Shown here piece by piece: positions 22,060-32,814 of a stretch of 64,000 nt of DNA (position 1 is its first letter; every line of letters starts with the position of its first letter). This stretch comes from Buchnera aphidicola (Aphis gossypii) (GTDB lineage: Bacteria > Pseudomonadota > Gammaproteobacteria > Enterobacterales > Enterobacteriaceae). The position numbers and the translations under genes are program-made. The DNA is taken from positions 62,001 to 126,000 of the forward strand of contig NZ_CP056771.1 in the NCBI RefSeq assembly GCF_013394915.1, in the 5' to 3' direction. The notes under the pieces were generated by a model. It saw nothing but the letters and a program-made list of their open reading frames with translations, was not told the DNA's origin and did not search any database.

Positions 22060-22755
22060 TTATAAAGATAGATTTGATTGGTCTAAAGTTAATCCAGCCC
22101 CCATAGTGCTAGATAAAACAATTTTTTTAATGTATATTCCTTTTGATTTTGGTGGTTTTGCTTTTTTTATAGACTCTAAAAAAGCATTGAAATTGTCTTT
22201 AATCTGATTTTTTTCAAAATTAATTCTTCCGATAGTAGCATGAACAATGCCATTTTTATCATTTCGATAACAAATCTGTCCTGTTTTTGCATTTTTAATT
22301 GCTTCAGCAAGGTTTGTTGTAACTGTGCCTAATTTTGGATTAGGCATTAATCCACGAGGGCCTAATATATGACCTATTTGAGTAACGACTTTCATCGCGT
22401 CAGGTGATGCAATGACAGTATTAAAGTTAACACCTTCTTTTTGTATTTTTTGAGATAAATCTTCCATTCCGACATATTCTGCACCAGCTTTTTTAGCTAT
22501 TTCAACATTTTCACCTTGAGTAAATACGGCTACTTTAATAGAGCGACCTATACCATGTGGTAATATAGTAGTCCCTCGTATATTTTGATCTGATTTTTTT
22601 GCATTTATTCCTAAATTAATAGCAACATCAATACTTTCAATGAAATTTACTTTTGATGAATTTTTTAGCAGTTCAATTAATTCATTAATATTATATATTT
22701 TTTTAATATCAACATTTTTTTTTATTAAATTCATACGTTTACTAGCTTTAATCAT
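22060..22755 (-). CDS. rplA: 50S ribosomal protein L1
   Basis: Binds 23S rRNA at the E-site stalk and, in E. coli, represses the rplK-rplA mRNA. It is 231 aa (E. coli 234). The signature block [20 protein letters not shown] near residues 122-141 is intact, as are ILPHGIGR and GVYIKK-like [16 protein letters not shown]. It starts 2 bases after the rplK stop, so the two are translationally coupled. Confidence 0.97.
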   Translation of the reverse strand: MIKASKRMNLIKKNVDIKKIYNINELIELLKNSSKVNFIESIDVAINLGINAKKSDQNIRGTTILPHGIGRSIKVAVFTQGENVEIAKKAGAEYVGMEDLSQKIQKEGVNFNTVIASPDAMKVVTQIGHILGPRGLMPNPKLGTVTTNLAEAIKNAKTGQICYRNDKNGIVHATIGRINFEKNQIKDNFNAFLESIKKAKPPKSKGIYIKKIVLSSTMGAGLTLDQSNLSL

Positions 22756-22757
22756 AA

Positions 22758-23186
22758 CTAATCCTCAATAATTAAACCCATAGATTTAGCAGTTCCTTTA
22801 ATAGATCGAATCATGCTTTGAATATTTGAACCAGTCATGTCCTTTTTTTTAATCTCAGCTATTTCTTCAATTTGAAAATTTGTAACTTTTCCTTTTGTTT
22901 CTATTTTAGGCTTACTAGATCCTGATTTAATTCCAGCAGCTTTTTTTAATAAGATAGAAGCTGGCGGTGTTTTTGTAATAAAAGTAAATGAACGATCTGA
23001 ATACACTGTTATAATTACTGGTATTGGTAAACCTTTTTCTAAATTCTCTGTCTTTGCATTAAATAATTTGCAAAATTCCATGATATTTACTCCTTTTTGG
23101 CCCAATGCAGGACCTATTGGAGGACTTGGATTCGCCATTCCAGCAGATACTTGAAGTTTTATATAAGATTGTACTTTTTTTGCCAT
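22758..23186 (-). CDS. rplK: 50S ribosomal protein L11
   Basis: Part of the GTPase-associated centre. The reading frame is open upstream to 23228, but the start at 23186 gives [20 protein letters not shown], 142 aa, exactly the family length, and avoids overlap with nusG. An AAGAGA site lies about 8 bases before it. [20 protein letters not shown] is the diagnostic N-terminal block. The C-terminal rRNA-binding domain ends [13 protein letters not shown]. It forms a coupled pair with rplA. Confidence 0.96.
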   Translation of the reverse strand: MAKKVQSYIKLQVSAGMANPSPPIGPALGQKGVNIMEFCKLFNAKTENLEKGLPIPVIITVYSDRSFTFITKTPPASILLKKAAGIKSGSSKPKIETKGKVTNFQIEEIAEIKKKDMTGSNIQSMIRSIKGTAKSMGLIIED

Positions 23187-23214
23187 ATTCATATTCTCTT
23201 GGATAAAAATATTT

Positions 23215-23760
23215 TTAATTTTTTTCAACTTGTCGAAAATCTAATTCTACAGGAGTAGATCTTCCGAAAATAGACACAGATACTTTTAATCTACTTTTTT
23301 CGTAATCCACTTCTTCAACAACTCCATTAAAATCTGCAAAAGGACCATCATTAACTCGAATCATTTCTCCAGGTTCGAATAAAGTTTTAGGTCTTGGTTT
23401 ATCGCCAATCTGACGAAGTCTATTAATAATAGTTTCTACTTCTTTATTACTAATTGGTGATGGTTTATCTGATTTACCTCCGATAAAACCTAGAACTCTA
23501 GGAATATTTCTAATTAAATGCCATGTTGTATCTGTCATAATCATTTGAATTAATACATATCCTGGAAAAAATTTATATTCACTTTTTCTGCGTTGACCAC
23601 CTCTAATTTCAACAACTTCCTCGGAAGGAACCATTACTTCTCCAAAAAAATCTTGCATTTTATTTAATTTTACATATTCTTGTATTGATTGAGCAACGCG
23701 TCCTTCAAAACCAGAGTAAGCTTGTAAAACATACCATTTTTTCTTTGAACTTTCGTACAT
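23215..23760 (-). CDS. nusG: Transcription elongation/antitermination factor NusG
   Basis: Binds RNA polymerase and couples it to Rho or to the ribosome. 181 aa as in E. coli. NGN domain: [19 protein letters not shown] at residues 8-26 and [13 protein letters not shown] domain near the C-terminus: [20 protein letters not shown]. The start follows AAGGTT. Co-oriented with secE, 22 bases upstream, as in the enterobacterial secE-nusG operon. Confidence 0.97.
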   Translation of the reverse strand: MYESSKKKWYVLQAYSGFEGRVAQSIQEYVKLNKMQDFFGEVMVPSEEVVEIRGGQRRKSEYKFFPGYVLIQMIMTDTTWHLIRNIPRVLGFIGGKSDKPSPISNKEVETIINRLRQIGDKPRPKTLFEPGEMIRVNDGPFADFNGVVEEVDYEKSRLKVSVSIFGRSTPVELDFRQVEKN

Positions 23761-23782
23761 TTTTTATAACCTTGAACTATTT

Positions 23783-24160
23783 TTATAACTTTAAACTAAT
23801 AAAAAATGCTATTAAACGGAATATAACATTATCTATACCCCATAAAACTAGCGACATAAATATTGTCACAAAAATAATGATAAATGTAGTATATAAAGTT
23901 TCTTTATATTTAGGCCACATTATTTTTTGCATTTCACTTTTTGATGCTTTTATATATAATAGAATAGATTTTCCTTTTTCTGTATAAATTAAAGTGCAAA
24001 TTGTACAAATAATTAAAAAAATTATTAATGAAGTTTGAATAAAAAAGTTTATTTTAGTTAAACAATATTTAATCAAAACGCATAAAATAAAATTTATACA
24101 TATAAAAATCCACTTTATTTTTTCTGTATTTCTAAAATTTTTTTTACTAGAAATTGGCAT
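23783..24160 (-). CDS. secE: Preprotein translocase subunit SecE
   Basis: Clamps SecY in the inner-membrane translocon. 125 aa (E. coli 127), with three predicted membrane segments (about 17-35, 42-60 and 95-113). The conserved amphipathic helix and hinge (SEMQKIMWPKYKETLYTT) precede the last segment. The start follows AGGAGA. It is directly downstream of the tRNA-Thr(GGU) gene; in E. coli tufB lies between them. Confidence 0.95.
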   Translation of the reverse strand: MPISSKKNFRNTEKIKWIFICINFILCVLIKYCLTKINFFIQTSLIIFLIICTICTLIYTEKGKSILLYIKASKSEMQKIMWPKYKETLYTTFIIIFVTIFMSLVLWGIDNVIFRLIAFFISLKL

Positions 24161-24366
24161 ATGAATAGTTTCTCCTGAAAACTATAAAAAATGAAATACT
24201 CAAAAATATATTAGAATTCTGAATATCAAATTTTTTATAGTAAACACTTTAAAAATACTTTAAAAATTAAAATTTTTTAAAGATATATTAATTTTAGGAT
24301 TTATAAAATTTTACATTAGGTGAGATTTTTGGATTGAATATTATTTTTGAATTTTTATTTTTAAAA

Positions 24367-24439
24367 TGCTGATACCCAGATTTGAACTGGGGACCTCACC
24401 CTTACCAAGGGTGTGCTCTTCCTGCTGAGCTATATCAGC
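24367..24439 (-). tRNA. thrT: tRNA-Thr (anticodon GGU)
   Basis: 73-nt cloverleaf. GCTGATA acceptor strand pairs with TATCAGC, anticodon loop CTTGGTAA, T-arm GTTCAAAT. The discriminator is A and no CCA is encoded. It is the last of four tRNAs, in the E. coli thrU-tyrU-glyT-thrT order. Confidence 0.97.
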
Positions 24440-24451
24440 AGCAAATTTTTG

Positions 24452-24523
<72 letters not shown>

Positions 24524-24536
24524 ATTTTTAAGTTTT

Positions 24537-24618
<82 letters not shown>

Positions 24619-24630
24619 TTTAATGATATT

Positions 24631-24703
<73 letters not shown>

Positions 24704-24863
24704 TTTTTAAGGATTTTTTTCAATTAATAAAAATACATTTTTCTTTCTAACATTATATGTTGTTTCTTTTTTATTGCAAGTTTTTTTAAAAAATAATTTC
24801 TGTGTTAAATTATCAGCAAATTAAATACAATAATGTAGAAGTATATAATTGCATTCGTAATGT

Positions 24864-25910
24864 TTACGAAATATTTTTTAACAATTTTATTTTTCCTGAA
24901 GAGTTAATAAAATCTATTTCAGGTTCTAGCAATATTTTAAATTTTTTTAAAATAGATTTTTGTATTATTTTAGCTAGTATTAAAATCTCTTTTGGGTTGG
25001 CTGTGTTTCGATTAATTAATATAAGTTTTTGTTTTTTGTAAATAGCTGCGTCTCCGATTTGAATTTTATTAAAATTACATTTTTCAATTAGCCAAGCAGC
25101 TGAAATTTTTATAGATCCGTTAATATAAAAATAGTGTGGTATATTCACATATAAAGATAAAATTTTTTTTGTGTCTTTTTTGGAGATAATAGGGTTTTTA
25201 AAAAAACTACCTGCATTTCCTAACTTATTAAGATTAGGTAACTTTTTTTTTCTTATTTTACATATATTATTGTATATTTCATATGGGTTTATTTGGTTTA
25301 TACTTATATTTTTTAAAAGTGCATCAAAGATAATAGGCTTCCATTTTTTTAATATTTTTATACCCACTGCAATCACTGCATATCCTTGTGTGTATTTATG
25401 TTTGAAAATACTATCACGATAAGAAAATTTACATAGATTTTTTTCAATTCTTATTATTTTTTTATGTTTTAAAGAAATAATATCAACATATTGACATATA
25501 TTTTGAAATTCTAAACCATATGCACCAATATTTTGAATTGCAGCAGAACCTAAACAACCCGGAATCAACGCTAAGTTTTCTAATCCAAAGAAACCCATTC
25601 TTAAAGTGTATTTAACTAAATCATGCCATTTTTCTCCAGAAAAAACATGTAGCAACCAGTGATGTTTTTTTTCTTTAATTTTAATTCCTTTGATTCTATT
25701 GATAATAACTATTCCTTTGTAGTTTTCTAAAAATAATACGTTGCTACCTTCTCCTAAAATAACATAAGGAATATTAGATGAATAACATTTTTGACAAATA
25801 TCAATTAATGATTTAATGGTTCTGATAAAAATAATTCTTTTTGCTGTTACATCTATGGAAAATGTGTTTAAATCTTTTAAAGATTTTTGATAGATTTGAT
25901 TTTTATACAT
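24864..25910 (-). CDS. murB: UDP-N-acetylenolpyruvoylglucosamine reductase
   Basis: FAD enzyme that reduces UDP-GlcNAc-enolpyruvate to UDP-MurNAc, the second committed step of peptidoglycan synthesis. 348 aa (E. coli 342). The FAD-binding part has LGEGSNVLFLE near residue 53 and GLENLALIPGCLGSAAIQNI near 110. The C-terminal catalytic region has GNAGSFFKNP with the proton-donor Ser, and EPEIDFI at the end carries the catalytic Glu. In E. coli birA and coaA lie between murB and the thrU tRNA cluster; both are absent here. Confidence 0.95.
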   Translation of the reverse strand: MYKNQIYQKSLKDLNTFSIDVTAKRIIFIRTIKSLIDICQKCYSSNIPYVILGEGSNVLFLENYKGIVIINRIKGIKIKEKKHHWLLHVFSGEKWHDLVKYTLRMGFFGLENLALIPGCLGSAAIQNIGAYGLEFQNICQYVDIISLKHKKIIRIEKNLCKFSYRDSIFKHKYTQGYAVIAVGIKILKKWKPIIFDALLKNISINQINPYEIYNNICKIRKKKLPNLNKLGNAGSFFKNPIISKKDTKKILSLYVNIPHYFYINGSIKISAAWLIEKCNFNKIQIGDAAIYKKQKLILINRNTANPKEILILAKIIQKSILKKFKILLEPEIDFINSSGKIKLLKNIS

Positions 25911-26025
25911 ATAAATTTTTAAATGTTATTGATACTATTTAAAAGAAATATTATTTTCAATATAAAAATCATATATTTATTTATGATATTATATGAAATT
26001 AAAGTATTTTAATGGAGTTTTTAAA

Positions 26026-26916
26026 ATGAGTTTTTTAAAAAGCACATATTATCAAGATATAATGAATCAAAAATTAAATAATTTAAATAATAAAATACAA
26101 TGTTCTTTTGAATTTTTTCCTGCTAAAAGTATAGATTTAGAAAAAAAATTACTTTCTTCCGCTGTTAAGTTAAGTCAATTACAACCATTTTTTTTTTCCG
26201 TTACTTATGGAGCAAATAGTGGTGAGCGAAAAAAAACATATGATATTGTAAAAAAAATACATCAGAAAACAGGTATTGTAACTGCACCGCACTTAACTTG
26301 TGTTGATTCAACACCAGATGAGTTAGAAAAGATAGCAAAATTTTATTGGGAAAATGGCATTCGAAGTGTATTTGCATTAAGAGGAGATTCTTACAATACA
26401 GATCATCCACATACTATGTATGCTTACGATTTAGTTGTCTTATTAAAAAAAATAGCTGATTTTGATATTTCTGTTGCAGCTTATCCAGAAACACATCCAG
26501 AATCAAAAAGTGCTAAATTTGATATTTTAAATTTGAAAAAGAAAGTAAATGCAGGGGCTAATCGAGCTATTACTCAATTTTTCTTTAATACTGAAACTTA
26601 TTTACGATTCCGAGATAATTGTCTTAAAAATAATATCAATGTTGAAATCATACCAGGAATATTACCGATTTATAATTTTGAACAACTGAAACGATTTGCT
26701 AAAATGACTAATGTCAGAATTCCATCCTGGATGTTTGAAATTTTTCATGGATTAAATAATGACTTAACGACTCAAAGAATTATAGGTGCAAGTATAGTTA
26801 TAGATATGATAAAAAATTTATCTATTGAAGGTGTAAAAAATTTTCATTTTTACACTTTAAATCAGTCAGATATAGTATATTCTATATGTCGTTTATTTGG
26901 TTTTTCAAGTTATTAA
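26026..26916 (+). CDS. metF: 5,10-methylenetetrahydrofolate reductase
   Basis: Flavoprotein that makes 5-methyl-tetrahydrofolate, the methyl donor used by MetE. The start at 26026 (rather than an upstream in-frame ATG at 25993) gives 296 aa, the E. coli length, and the aligned N-terminus MSFLKSTYYQ. It carries CSFEFFPAKS with the catalytic Glu, TYGANSGER, ALRGDS and AGANRAITQFFF. Its stop lies 11 bases from the convergent argE stop. Together with metE it completes the final methionine steps. Confidence 0.96.
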   Translation: MSFLKSTYYQDIMNQKLNNLNNKIQCSFEFFPAKSIDLEKKLLSSAVKLSQLQPFFFSVTYGANSGERKKTYDIVKKIHQKTGIVTAPHLTCVDSTPDELEKIAKFYWENGIRSVFALRGDSYNTDHPHTMYAYDLVVLLKKIADFDISVAAYPETHPESKSAKFDILNLKKKVNAGANRAITQFFFNTETYLRFRDNCLKNNINVEIIPGILPIYNFEQLKRFAKMTNVRIPSWMFEIFHGLNNDLTTQRIIGASIVIDMIKNLSIEGVKNFHFYTLNQSDIVYSICRLFGFSSY

Positions 26917-26927
26917 ATTAATTCATT

Positions 26928-28073
26928 TTAATAACAAAATTTTATTATTAAATTTTTTAAAATATCTTTTGTAGGCTTAATAAAAGAACAATCTAAATAT
27001 TCGTCCGGATGATGCGCTTGATTAATTGAACCAGGTCCTAAAATTAATGTAGGTGCAATTTTTTTTAAAAATGGTGCTTCTGTACAATAATTAACAGTCG
27101 AGCAATTCATTTTACAGAGATTTTCTATTTTTTGAACTATTTTATGTTTTTTAGAAACTTCATAAGCAGGAATAGAAAAAAAAAGATTTTTTAAAAAAAT
27201 TCGATTTGGCCATTTTTTTCTAGTTTTTTTTAGTTTTTCTTTTAGTAAAATTTCAATTGTATTTAAGCTAAGTTGAGGTATGGGTCTTATTTCAAAAGTT
27301 ATGCTACATAATGCACAAATACGATTAATCGCACTTCCGCCTTGTATAGATCCAAAGTTCATAGTTGGATACGAGATAGAAAAATCTTTATGCGAATATT
27401 TTTGTTGTATATATTTTTTTAAGTCAATTAATTGTTTTATTATTTCATATACAATTTCAATACTATTAATTTTATTAGAAGGATTGCTTGAATGCCCAGT
27501 GTCTCCAAAAATATCAATTTTATATGAAACATGACCTTTATGAGCGTGTATTAATTTTAAACATGTTGGCTCACCAATAATAATACAATCTGGCTTAATC
27601 TTTGTATGTTCAGAAAAATATTTTGCTCCAGACATATCTGTTTCTTCATTGGCAGTGGCAAGTATATAAATGGGTTTTTTAATTTCTTTTATATTTATAG
27701 CAGATATTACATCTAATAAGAAAGCAAAAAAACCTTTCATATCTACCACACCTAATCCATATATTTTATCGTTTTTTTGAGTTAACTTAAAAGGATCTGT
27801 AGTCCATGCTTTTTCATTGAAATCCACAGTATCTGTGTGTCCGGAAAATAATAAACCGCCTTTTCCTGATCCAAATGAGGATAACATATTGAATTTATTT
27901 GTATTGGGTATATTTTGTATTTGTATTGAAAAATTTAATTCTGAAAAATAGTTAGATAGTAAATCAATTAAAATTTTGTTACTTAGATCTATTGTATTAT
28001 TTTCACTACTAATTGTAGGTATTTTAATTAATGATGTATATATTTCAATAAAAGAAGGTATTTTTTTTTTCAT
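26928..28073 (-). CDS. argE: Acetylornithine deacetylase
   Basis: Zinc peptidase-family enzyme that releases ornithine from N-acetylornithine. 381 aa (E. coli 383). The M20 metal site is visible: SGHTDTVDF near residue 78, VDMKGFFAF with the bridging Asp, the catalytic pair ANEETDMSG near 145, and the late His in AHHPDEYLD. It is divergent from argCBGH across 148 bp, like the E. coli argE/argCBH locus. I found no clear ARG box in the gap. Confidence 0.96.
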   Translation of the reverse strand: MKKKIPSFIEIYTSLIKIPTISSENNTIDLSNKILIDLLSNYFSELNFSIQIQNIPNTNKFNMLSSFGSGKGGLLFSGHTDTVDFNEKAWTTDPFKLTQKNDKIYGLGVVDMKGFFAFLLDVISAINIKEIKKPIYILATANEETDMSGAKYFSEHTKIKPDCIIIGEPTCLKLIHAHKGHVSYKIDIFGDTGHSSNPSNKINSIEIVYEIIKQLIDLKKYIQQKYSHKDFSISYPTMNFGSIQGGSAINRICALCSITFEIRPIPQLSLNTIEILLKEKLKKTRKKWPNRIFLKNLFFSIPAYEVSKKHKIVQKIENLCKMNCSTVNYCTEAPFLKKIAPTLILGPGSINQAHHPDEYLDCSFIKPTKDILKNLIIKFCY

Positions 28074-28221
28074 TTGATAAAATTTATTAAATATTTTTAT
28101 CTATTAGAACATATATTTTCCATAAAGTAAAAATACTCAAAAAATTAATAATAAGTACAAATTTTTTTATATATGAATAATTTAATAATCTAATTTTTTA
28201 TTTTCTAAGGTTTTGAAATTT

Positions 28222-29226
28222 ATGTTAAATGTTTTAATTGTTGGTGGTAGCGGATATTCTGGAGCAGAATTAGTTAATTATATTCATCGTCATCAATTCG
28301 CTAGAATAAAAAAAATTTTTGTTTCTAAAAGTAGCATAAACATAGGAAAATTGTTTTCTGATATATATCCAGAATATACAAAAATTATAAATCTTTCATT
28401 TGAATCGATTGAAAATTTTGTTTTAATAAAGGAACATATAGATGTTGTATTTTTAGCTACAGATCATCATATTAGTCATACCTTAGTTCCTTTTTTCATG
28501 AAATATAATTATTTTGTACTAGATTTGTCTGGTGCGTATAGAGTAAAAAACACTAAAATATATTCAAAATACTATGGCTTTTCTCACTTATATGAAAATA
28601 TTTTAAAAAAATCTGTTTATGGGTTAGCTGAATGGAATTACAAAAAAATTCAAAAAGCTCAATTAATTGCTGTTCCTGGTTGTTATGCTACTTGCATACA
28701 ATTAGCACTAAAACCATTAATAGAAATGAACGTTTTATCTAAATCATATATCCCTGTAATTAATGCTATCAGTGGTGTAAGTGGTGCTGGTAGAAATCCC
28801 AGTATTAATAATAGTTTTTGCGAAGTTAGTTTAGCTCCATATAATGTTTTTAAGCATCGTCATACCCCAGAAGTGACAGAGCACTTAGGAATTCCAGTAA
28901 TTTTTATTCCGCATTTAGGCGCATTCAAAAGAGGTATCATTGCTACTATAACATGTAAATTAATAAAAAATTTTAAATTAAATGAAATTTATAATATATA
29001 CGATACTTTTTATAAAAATAAATCATTAATTAGAATCTATAAAAGCGGTTTTCCAAGTATTAAAGCAGTAGTAAAATTACCATTTTGTGATATTGGTTTT
29101 ACTATTAAAGATGAATATCTTGTTATTGTAACAGCTGAAGATAATTTATTAAAAGGAGCAGCTGCTCAAGCAATACAATGTTTTAACATTCGTTATGGTT
29201 TTCCTGAAACAGAATCAATTATTTAA
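28222..29226 (+). CDS. argC: N-acetyl-gamma-glutamyl-phosphate reductase
   Basis: NADPH-dependent third step of arginine synthesis. The ATG at 28222 is chosen over a TTG at 28213 because it gives 334 aa, identical to E. coli, beginning [18 protein letters not shown] with the Rossmann glycine motif. The active-site Cys lies in VPGCYATC near residue 154, followed by SGVSGAGR and HRHTPE. Ends with [12 protein letters not shown]. The argB reading frame follows immediately. Confidence 0.97.
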   Translation: MLNVLIVGGSGYSGAELVNYIHRHQFARIKKIFVSKSSINIGKLFSDIYPEYTKIINLSFESIENFVLIKEHIDVVFLATDHHISHTLVPFFMKYNYFVLDLSGAYRVKNTKIYSKYYGFSHLYENILKKSVYGLAEWNYKKIQKAQLIAVPGCYATCIQLALKPLIEMNVLSKSYIPVINAISGVSGAGRNPSINNSFCEVSLAPYNVFKHRHTPEVTEHLGIPVIFIPHLGAFKRGIIATITCKLIKNFKLNEIYNIYDTFYKNKSLIRIYKSGFPSIKAVVKLPFCDIGFTIKDEYLVIVTAEDNLLKGAAAQAIQCFNIRYGFPETESII

Positions 29227-29237
29227 TGAGGTATTTA

Positions 29238-30014
29238 ATGATTCATCCTTTAGTTATTAAATTAGGTGGTGTTCTTTTAGAAAGTGATGATGCAATGACA
29301 GGTTTATTTAAAGCTATTTATGAGTATCAAAAATCTAATAAACGAGATGTTTTAATAATTCATGGAGGTGGACGATTAATAGATAATTTAATGAACAAGT
29401 TATCTTTGCCAGTTAAGAAGAAAGATGGATTACGGATCACTCCTTATGAACATATTAACGTTATTACAGGTGTTTTAGCTGGAACAGCTAACAAAATTCT
29501 TTTAGCTTGGGCGTTAAAAAATAAAATTAATGCTGTAGGATTATGTTTATCTGATGGAAAAAGCGCAAATATAGAAATGTTAGATAAAGATTTAGGTCAT
29601 GTTGGAAAAATTACACCAGGATCTCCTGTCTTTTTATTGCATTTATTTAAACAAAAAATTTTGCCAATTATGAGTTCTATAGGTATAACTGATGATGGCA
29701 AGTTGATGAATGTAAATGCAGATTTAGCTGCAACAGCATTAGCAATGACTTTAGAGGCTCATTTAATTTTATTATCAGACATTAGTTCAATATTAGATGG
29801 AAAAGGTCAAAGAATTAAAAAAATAAATAGTATAGAAGCTAAAAAATTAATTTCTCAAGGAATTATTACTGATGGTATGATTGTTAAAGTACGTGCTGCT
29901 TTAGAAGCTTCCATAGCTTTAAAGCGATCAGTAGATATTGCAAGTTGGCAAAAAACAGAAGATTTACAATTGTTATTTAACGGAAAAAATATTGGAACAA
30001 GAGTTTTTGCATAG
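29238..30014 (+). CDS. argB: N-acetylglutamate kinase
   Basis: Phosphorylates N-acetylglutamate in arginine synthesis. An in-frame ATG at 29226 overlaps the argC stop, but the ATG at 29238, preceded by GAGG, gives [16 protein letters not shown] and 258 aa as in E. coli. IIHGGG binds substrate phosphate, [12 protein letters not shown] lines the N-acetylglutamate site and [11 protein letters not shown] lies near the nucleotide. Short spacing implies coupling with argC and argG. Confidence 0.97.
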   Translation: MIHPLVIKLGGVLLESDDAMTGLFKAIYEYQKSNKRDVLIIHGGGRLIDNLMNKLSLPVKKKDGLRITPYEHINVITGVLAGTANKILLAWALKNKINAVGLCLSDGKSANIEMLDKDLGHVGKITPGSPVFLLHLFKQKILPIMSSIGITDDGKLMNVNADLAATALAMTLEAHLILLSDISSILDGKGQRIKKINSIEAKKLISQGIITDGMIVKVRAALEASIALKRSVDIASWQKTEDLQLLFNGKNIGTRVFA

Positions 30015-30040
30015 TCTAATTATATTATAGGTATTTCAAA

Positions 30041-31249
30041 ATGAATAATAATAATGAAAAAGTTGTATTGGCATATTCAGGTGGTTTAGATACTTCTGCA
30101 ATTATTCCTTGGTTAAAAGAAACTTATAAAGTTGATGTTATTGCTTTTGTAGCAGATATTGGTCAATCAAAATCTGATTTAGATGGTATTAATGAAAAAG
30201 CATTGCAATCTGGGGCTTCAAGCTGTCATATTTTTGATTTAAAAAATGAATTTATAGAAAATTATGTTTTCCCTATATTAAAAACAGGCGCTTTATATGA
30301 AGGGAGTTATCTTTTAGGAACAGCTTTAGCTAGACCTATTATAGCAAAAAAACAAGTAGAATTTGCTTTAAGTATTGGCGCTAAGTTTTTATGCCATGGC
30401 GCTACTGGAAAAGGTAATGATCAAGTGCGTTTTGAAATGGCTTATGCTGCATTAGCTCCTCATCTTACTGTAATTGCTCCTTGGAGAAATTGGAATCTAA
30501 ATTCAAGAGAATCATTAATAGAATATTTAAATAAAAAAAATATTTCTACTACAGCCACATTAGAAAAAATTTATAGCAAAGATGAAAATGCTTTGCATAT
30601 CTCTACAGAAGGCGGTTTACTTGAAAATCCTTGGAATGAAGCAAATTCTGATTGTTGGAGTTGGACCGTAGATCCAGAAAATGCCCCAGAAAAACCAGAA
30701 TATATTTTAATCCATATAGATAAAGGAATTGTTATATCTGTTAATAATCAAAAATTAACTCCTTTAGAGTGTATTAATGTATTAAATAAAATTGGATCCT
30801 ATCATGCTATAGGGCGGCTAGATATTATTGAAAATAGAATTATTGGAATTAAATCTAGAGGTTGCTATGAAACTCCAGGTGGAACTATTATTCATATTGC
30901 TTTAAGAGCAATTGAACAATTAGTTTTTGATAGAGAAAGTTTTAATTGGAGAGAAAAAATTGCGTTAGAAATGTCATCTGTAGTTTATGATGGACGATGG
31001 TTTACTCCAATACGAAGATCTTTACAATCTGCTTCAGATTCATTAGCAACCACATTAAATGGAGAAGTAGTCTTAAAATTATATAAAGGAAGTGCAATTG
31101 CTGTTCAAAAAAAATCTTTGCACGCTTTATATTCTCAAGAATATGCAACTTTTAGTAAAGATGAAGTTTATAAACATTCAGATGCAGAGGGTTTTATTCA
31201 TTTATTTTCTCTTTCTTCTAGAATACGTGCTTTAAATAAGTTAAAATAA
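30041..31249 (+). CDS. argG: Argininosuccinate synthase
   Basis: ATP-dependent joining of citrulline and aspartate. 402 aa with the PP-loop [12 protein letters not shown] at residues 7-18, [13 protein letters not shown] and GRLDIIENR. This is the roughly 400-residue type common in bacteria, shorter than the 447-residue enzyme of E. coli, in which argG is unlinked. Here it sits between argB and argH, giving argCBGH. Spacing of 26 bases after argB and 49 before argH supports one operon. Confidence 0.97.
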   Translation: MNNNNEKVVLAYSGGLDTSAIIPWLKETYKVDVIAFVADIGQSKSDLDGINEKALQSGASSCHIFDLKNEFIENYVFPILKTGALYEGSYLLGTALARPIIAKKQVEFALSIGAKFLCHGATGKGNDQVRFEMAYAALAPHLTVIAPWRNWNLNSRESLIEYLNKKNISTTATLEKIYSKDENALHISTEGGLLENPWNEANSDCWSWTVDPENAPEKPEYILIHIDKGIVISVNNQKLTPLECINVLNKIGSYHAIGRLDIIENRIIGIKSRGCYETPGGTIIHIALRAIEQLVFDRESFNWREKIALEMSSVVYDGRWFTPIRRSLQSASDSLATTLNGEVVLKLYKGSAIAVQKKSLHALYSQEYATFSKDEVYKHSDAEGFIHLFSLSSRIRALNKLK

Positions 31250-31298
31250 TTTTATAAAAATTTATTGCTCAATTCATTACTTTGATCAGAGGAAATAT

Positions 31299-32678
31299 AT
31301 GTCGCTTTGGGGTGGAAGATTCCTCGATGAATCTAATAAATTATTTAAAAAGTTTAATACTTCTTTACCATTTGATTATATTTTAGCTCAAGAAGATATA
31401 TTTGCTTCAATTGCTTGGTCTAAAGCTCTTCTTGAAACTGGTGTATTAACTAAAAAAGAACAAAAAAAAATAGAACATGGATTAATTTCTTTAAAACAGG
31501 ATATTGATATAAATCCAGAACAAATTCTTAAAAGTGATTGTGAGGATATCCATACTTGGATAGAGATTAATCTTATTGAAAGAATAGGAGATTTGGGTAA
31601 AAAATTACATACAGGAAGGAGTCGAAATGATCAAATTGCAACAGACTTAAAATTATGGTGTAAAAATAAAATCCAGATTTTGTTAAAAAATATTTTAAAT
31701 TTACAAAAATCATTTATTTTAATTGCTGAACGACATCATGATGTAATAATGCCAGGATATACTCATTTGCAACGTGCGCAGCCTATTACCTTTGCATATT
31801 GGTGTTTGTCTTATGTAGAAATGTTTAAGCGTGATTTTACTCGTTTAGAAGATGCACTTAAAAGATTAGATGTCAGCCCTTTAGGATCTGGCGCTTTATC
31901 TGGTACAGCATGGAATATTGATCGCGAAAAATTAGCAGTACATATGGGCTTCAGTTCGTCCACTAATAATGCATTGGATAGTGTTTCAGATAGAGACTAT
32001 GTTATAGAGTTATTAGCATCTGCTTCGATTAGTATGATGCATTTATCTAGATTTTCTGAAGATTTAATTTTTTTTAATTCTAGTGAAGCAAATTTTATTG
32101 AATTATCTGATTCTATTACATCAGGTTCATCATTAATGCCTCAAAAAAAAAATCCAGATGCTTTAGAACTAATACGAGGAAAATGCGGTCGTGTATATGG
32201 GTCTTTATTTTCTACCTTAGTTTTATTAAAAGCCTTACCATTGTCTTATAATAAAGATATGCAAGAAGACAAAGAAAGTCTTTTTGATGCAATTAAAATT
32301 TGGAATGACTCTTTATTAATATCTAGTTTAGTTTTAAAAAATATAAAATTAAATAATCTATTATGCTATGAAGCAGCAGAAAAAGGTTACTCCAATGCTA
32401 CAGAAGTAGCAGATTATTTAGTTAAAAAAGGAATTACTTTTCGAGAAGCACATCATATATCTGGGAAAATAGTACTACATGCTATACATAATAACAAGGC
32501 TTTAAAAGATCTAGATTTATCTCAATTTCAAGAATATAGTCATCTCATAGAAAATGATATATATCAACATATTACTTTAGAAGCATGTCTTGAAAAACGT
32601 GTTTCAAAAGGTGGGGTATCATCCAAGCAAGTTCAAGAAGTAATTAAAAAAGAAAAGATTCGATTAAATATTATATAA
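31299..32678 (+). CDS. argH: Argininosuccinate lyase
   Basis: Last step of arginine synthesis, splitting argininosuccinate into arginine and fumarate. 459 aa (E. coli 457). The fumarase/aspartase family signature [11 protein letters not shown] lies near residue 280, with [11 protein letters not shown] near 158 and [13 protein letters not shown] near 108. The start follows AGAGGAAA. Final gene of argCBGH, with a hairpin about 50 bases downstream. Confidence 0.97.
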   Translation: MSLWGGRFLDESNKLFKKFNTSLPFDYILAQEDIFASIAWSKALLETGVLTKKEQKKIEHGLISLKQDIDINPEQILKSDCEDIHTWIEINLIERIGDLGKKLHTGRSRNDQIATDLKLWCKNKIQILLKNILNLQKSFILIAERHHDVIMPGYTHLQRAQPITFAYWCLSYVEMFKRDFTRLEDALKRLDVSPLGSGALSGTAWNIDREKLAVHMGFSSSTNNALDSVSDRDYVIELLASASISMMHLSRFSEDLIFFNSSEANFIELSDSITSGSSLMPQKKNPDALELIRGKCGRVYGSLFSTLVLLKALPLSYNKDMQEDKESLFDAIKIWNDSLLISSLVLKNIKLNNLLCYEAAEKGYSNATEVADYLVKKGITFREAHHISGKIVLHAIHNNKALKDLDLSQFQEYSHLIENDIYQHITLEACLEKRVSKGGVSSKQVQEVIKKEKIRLNII

Positions 32679-32727
32679 TTTTTAGATAGAACAGTATAAT
32701 AGTAATTTTTTGATCTTATATTTTTAG

Positions 32728-32752
32728 GGCATTTAATTTTTTTTTAAATGCC
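32728..32752 (+). terminator. Possible argCBGH terminator
   Basis: GGCATTTAA pairs with TTAAATGCC around a T-rich loop 50 bases after argH. There is no U-tract after the stem, so it may act as a weak terminator or an mRNA 3' end rather than a strong intrinsic one. Confidence 0.45.
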
Positions 32753-32814
32753 AAAATCAATGCTATTTAAATATAGAATTATTTTATATATTCGAAAGAC
32801 AGGATTTTTATTTT

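Noticed and set aside
26917..26927. Terminator between metF and argE
   Set aside because: Only 11 bases separate the stops and no stem is visible there.
28170..28195. TGAATAATTTAATA as an ARG box between argE and argC
   Set aside because: Only the first half fits the consensus; the expected ATTCA half is absent.
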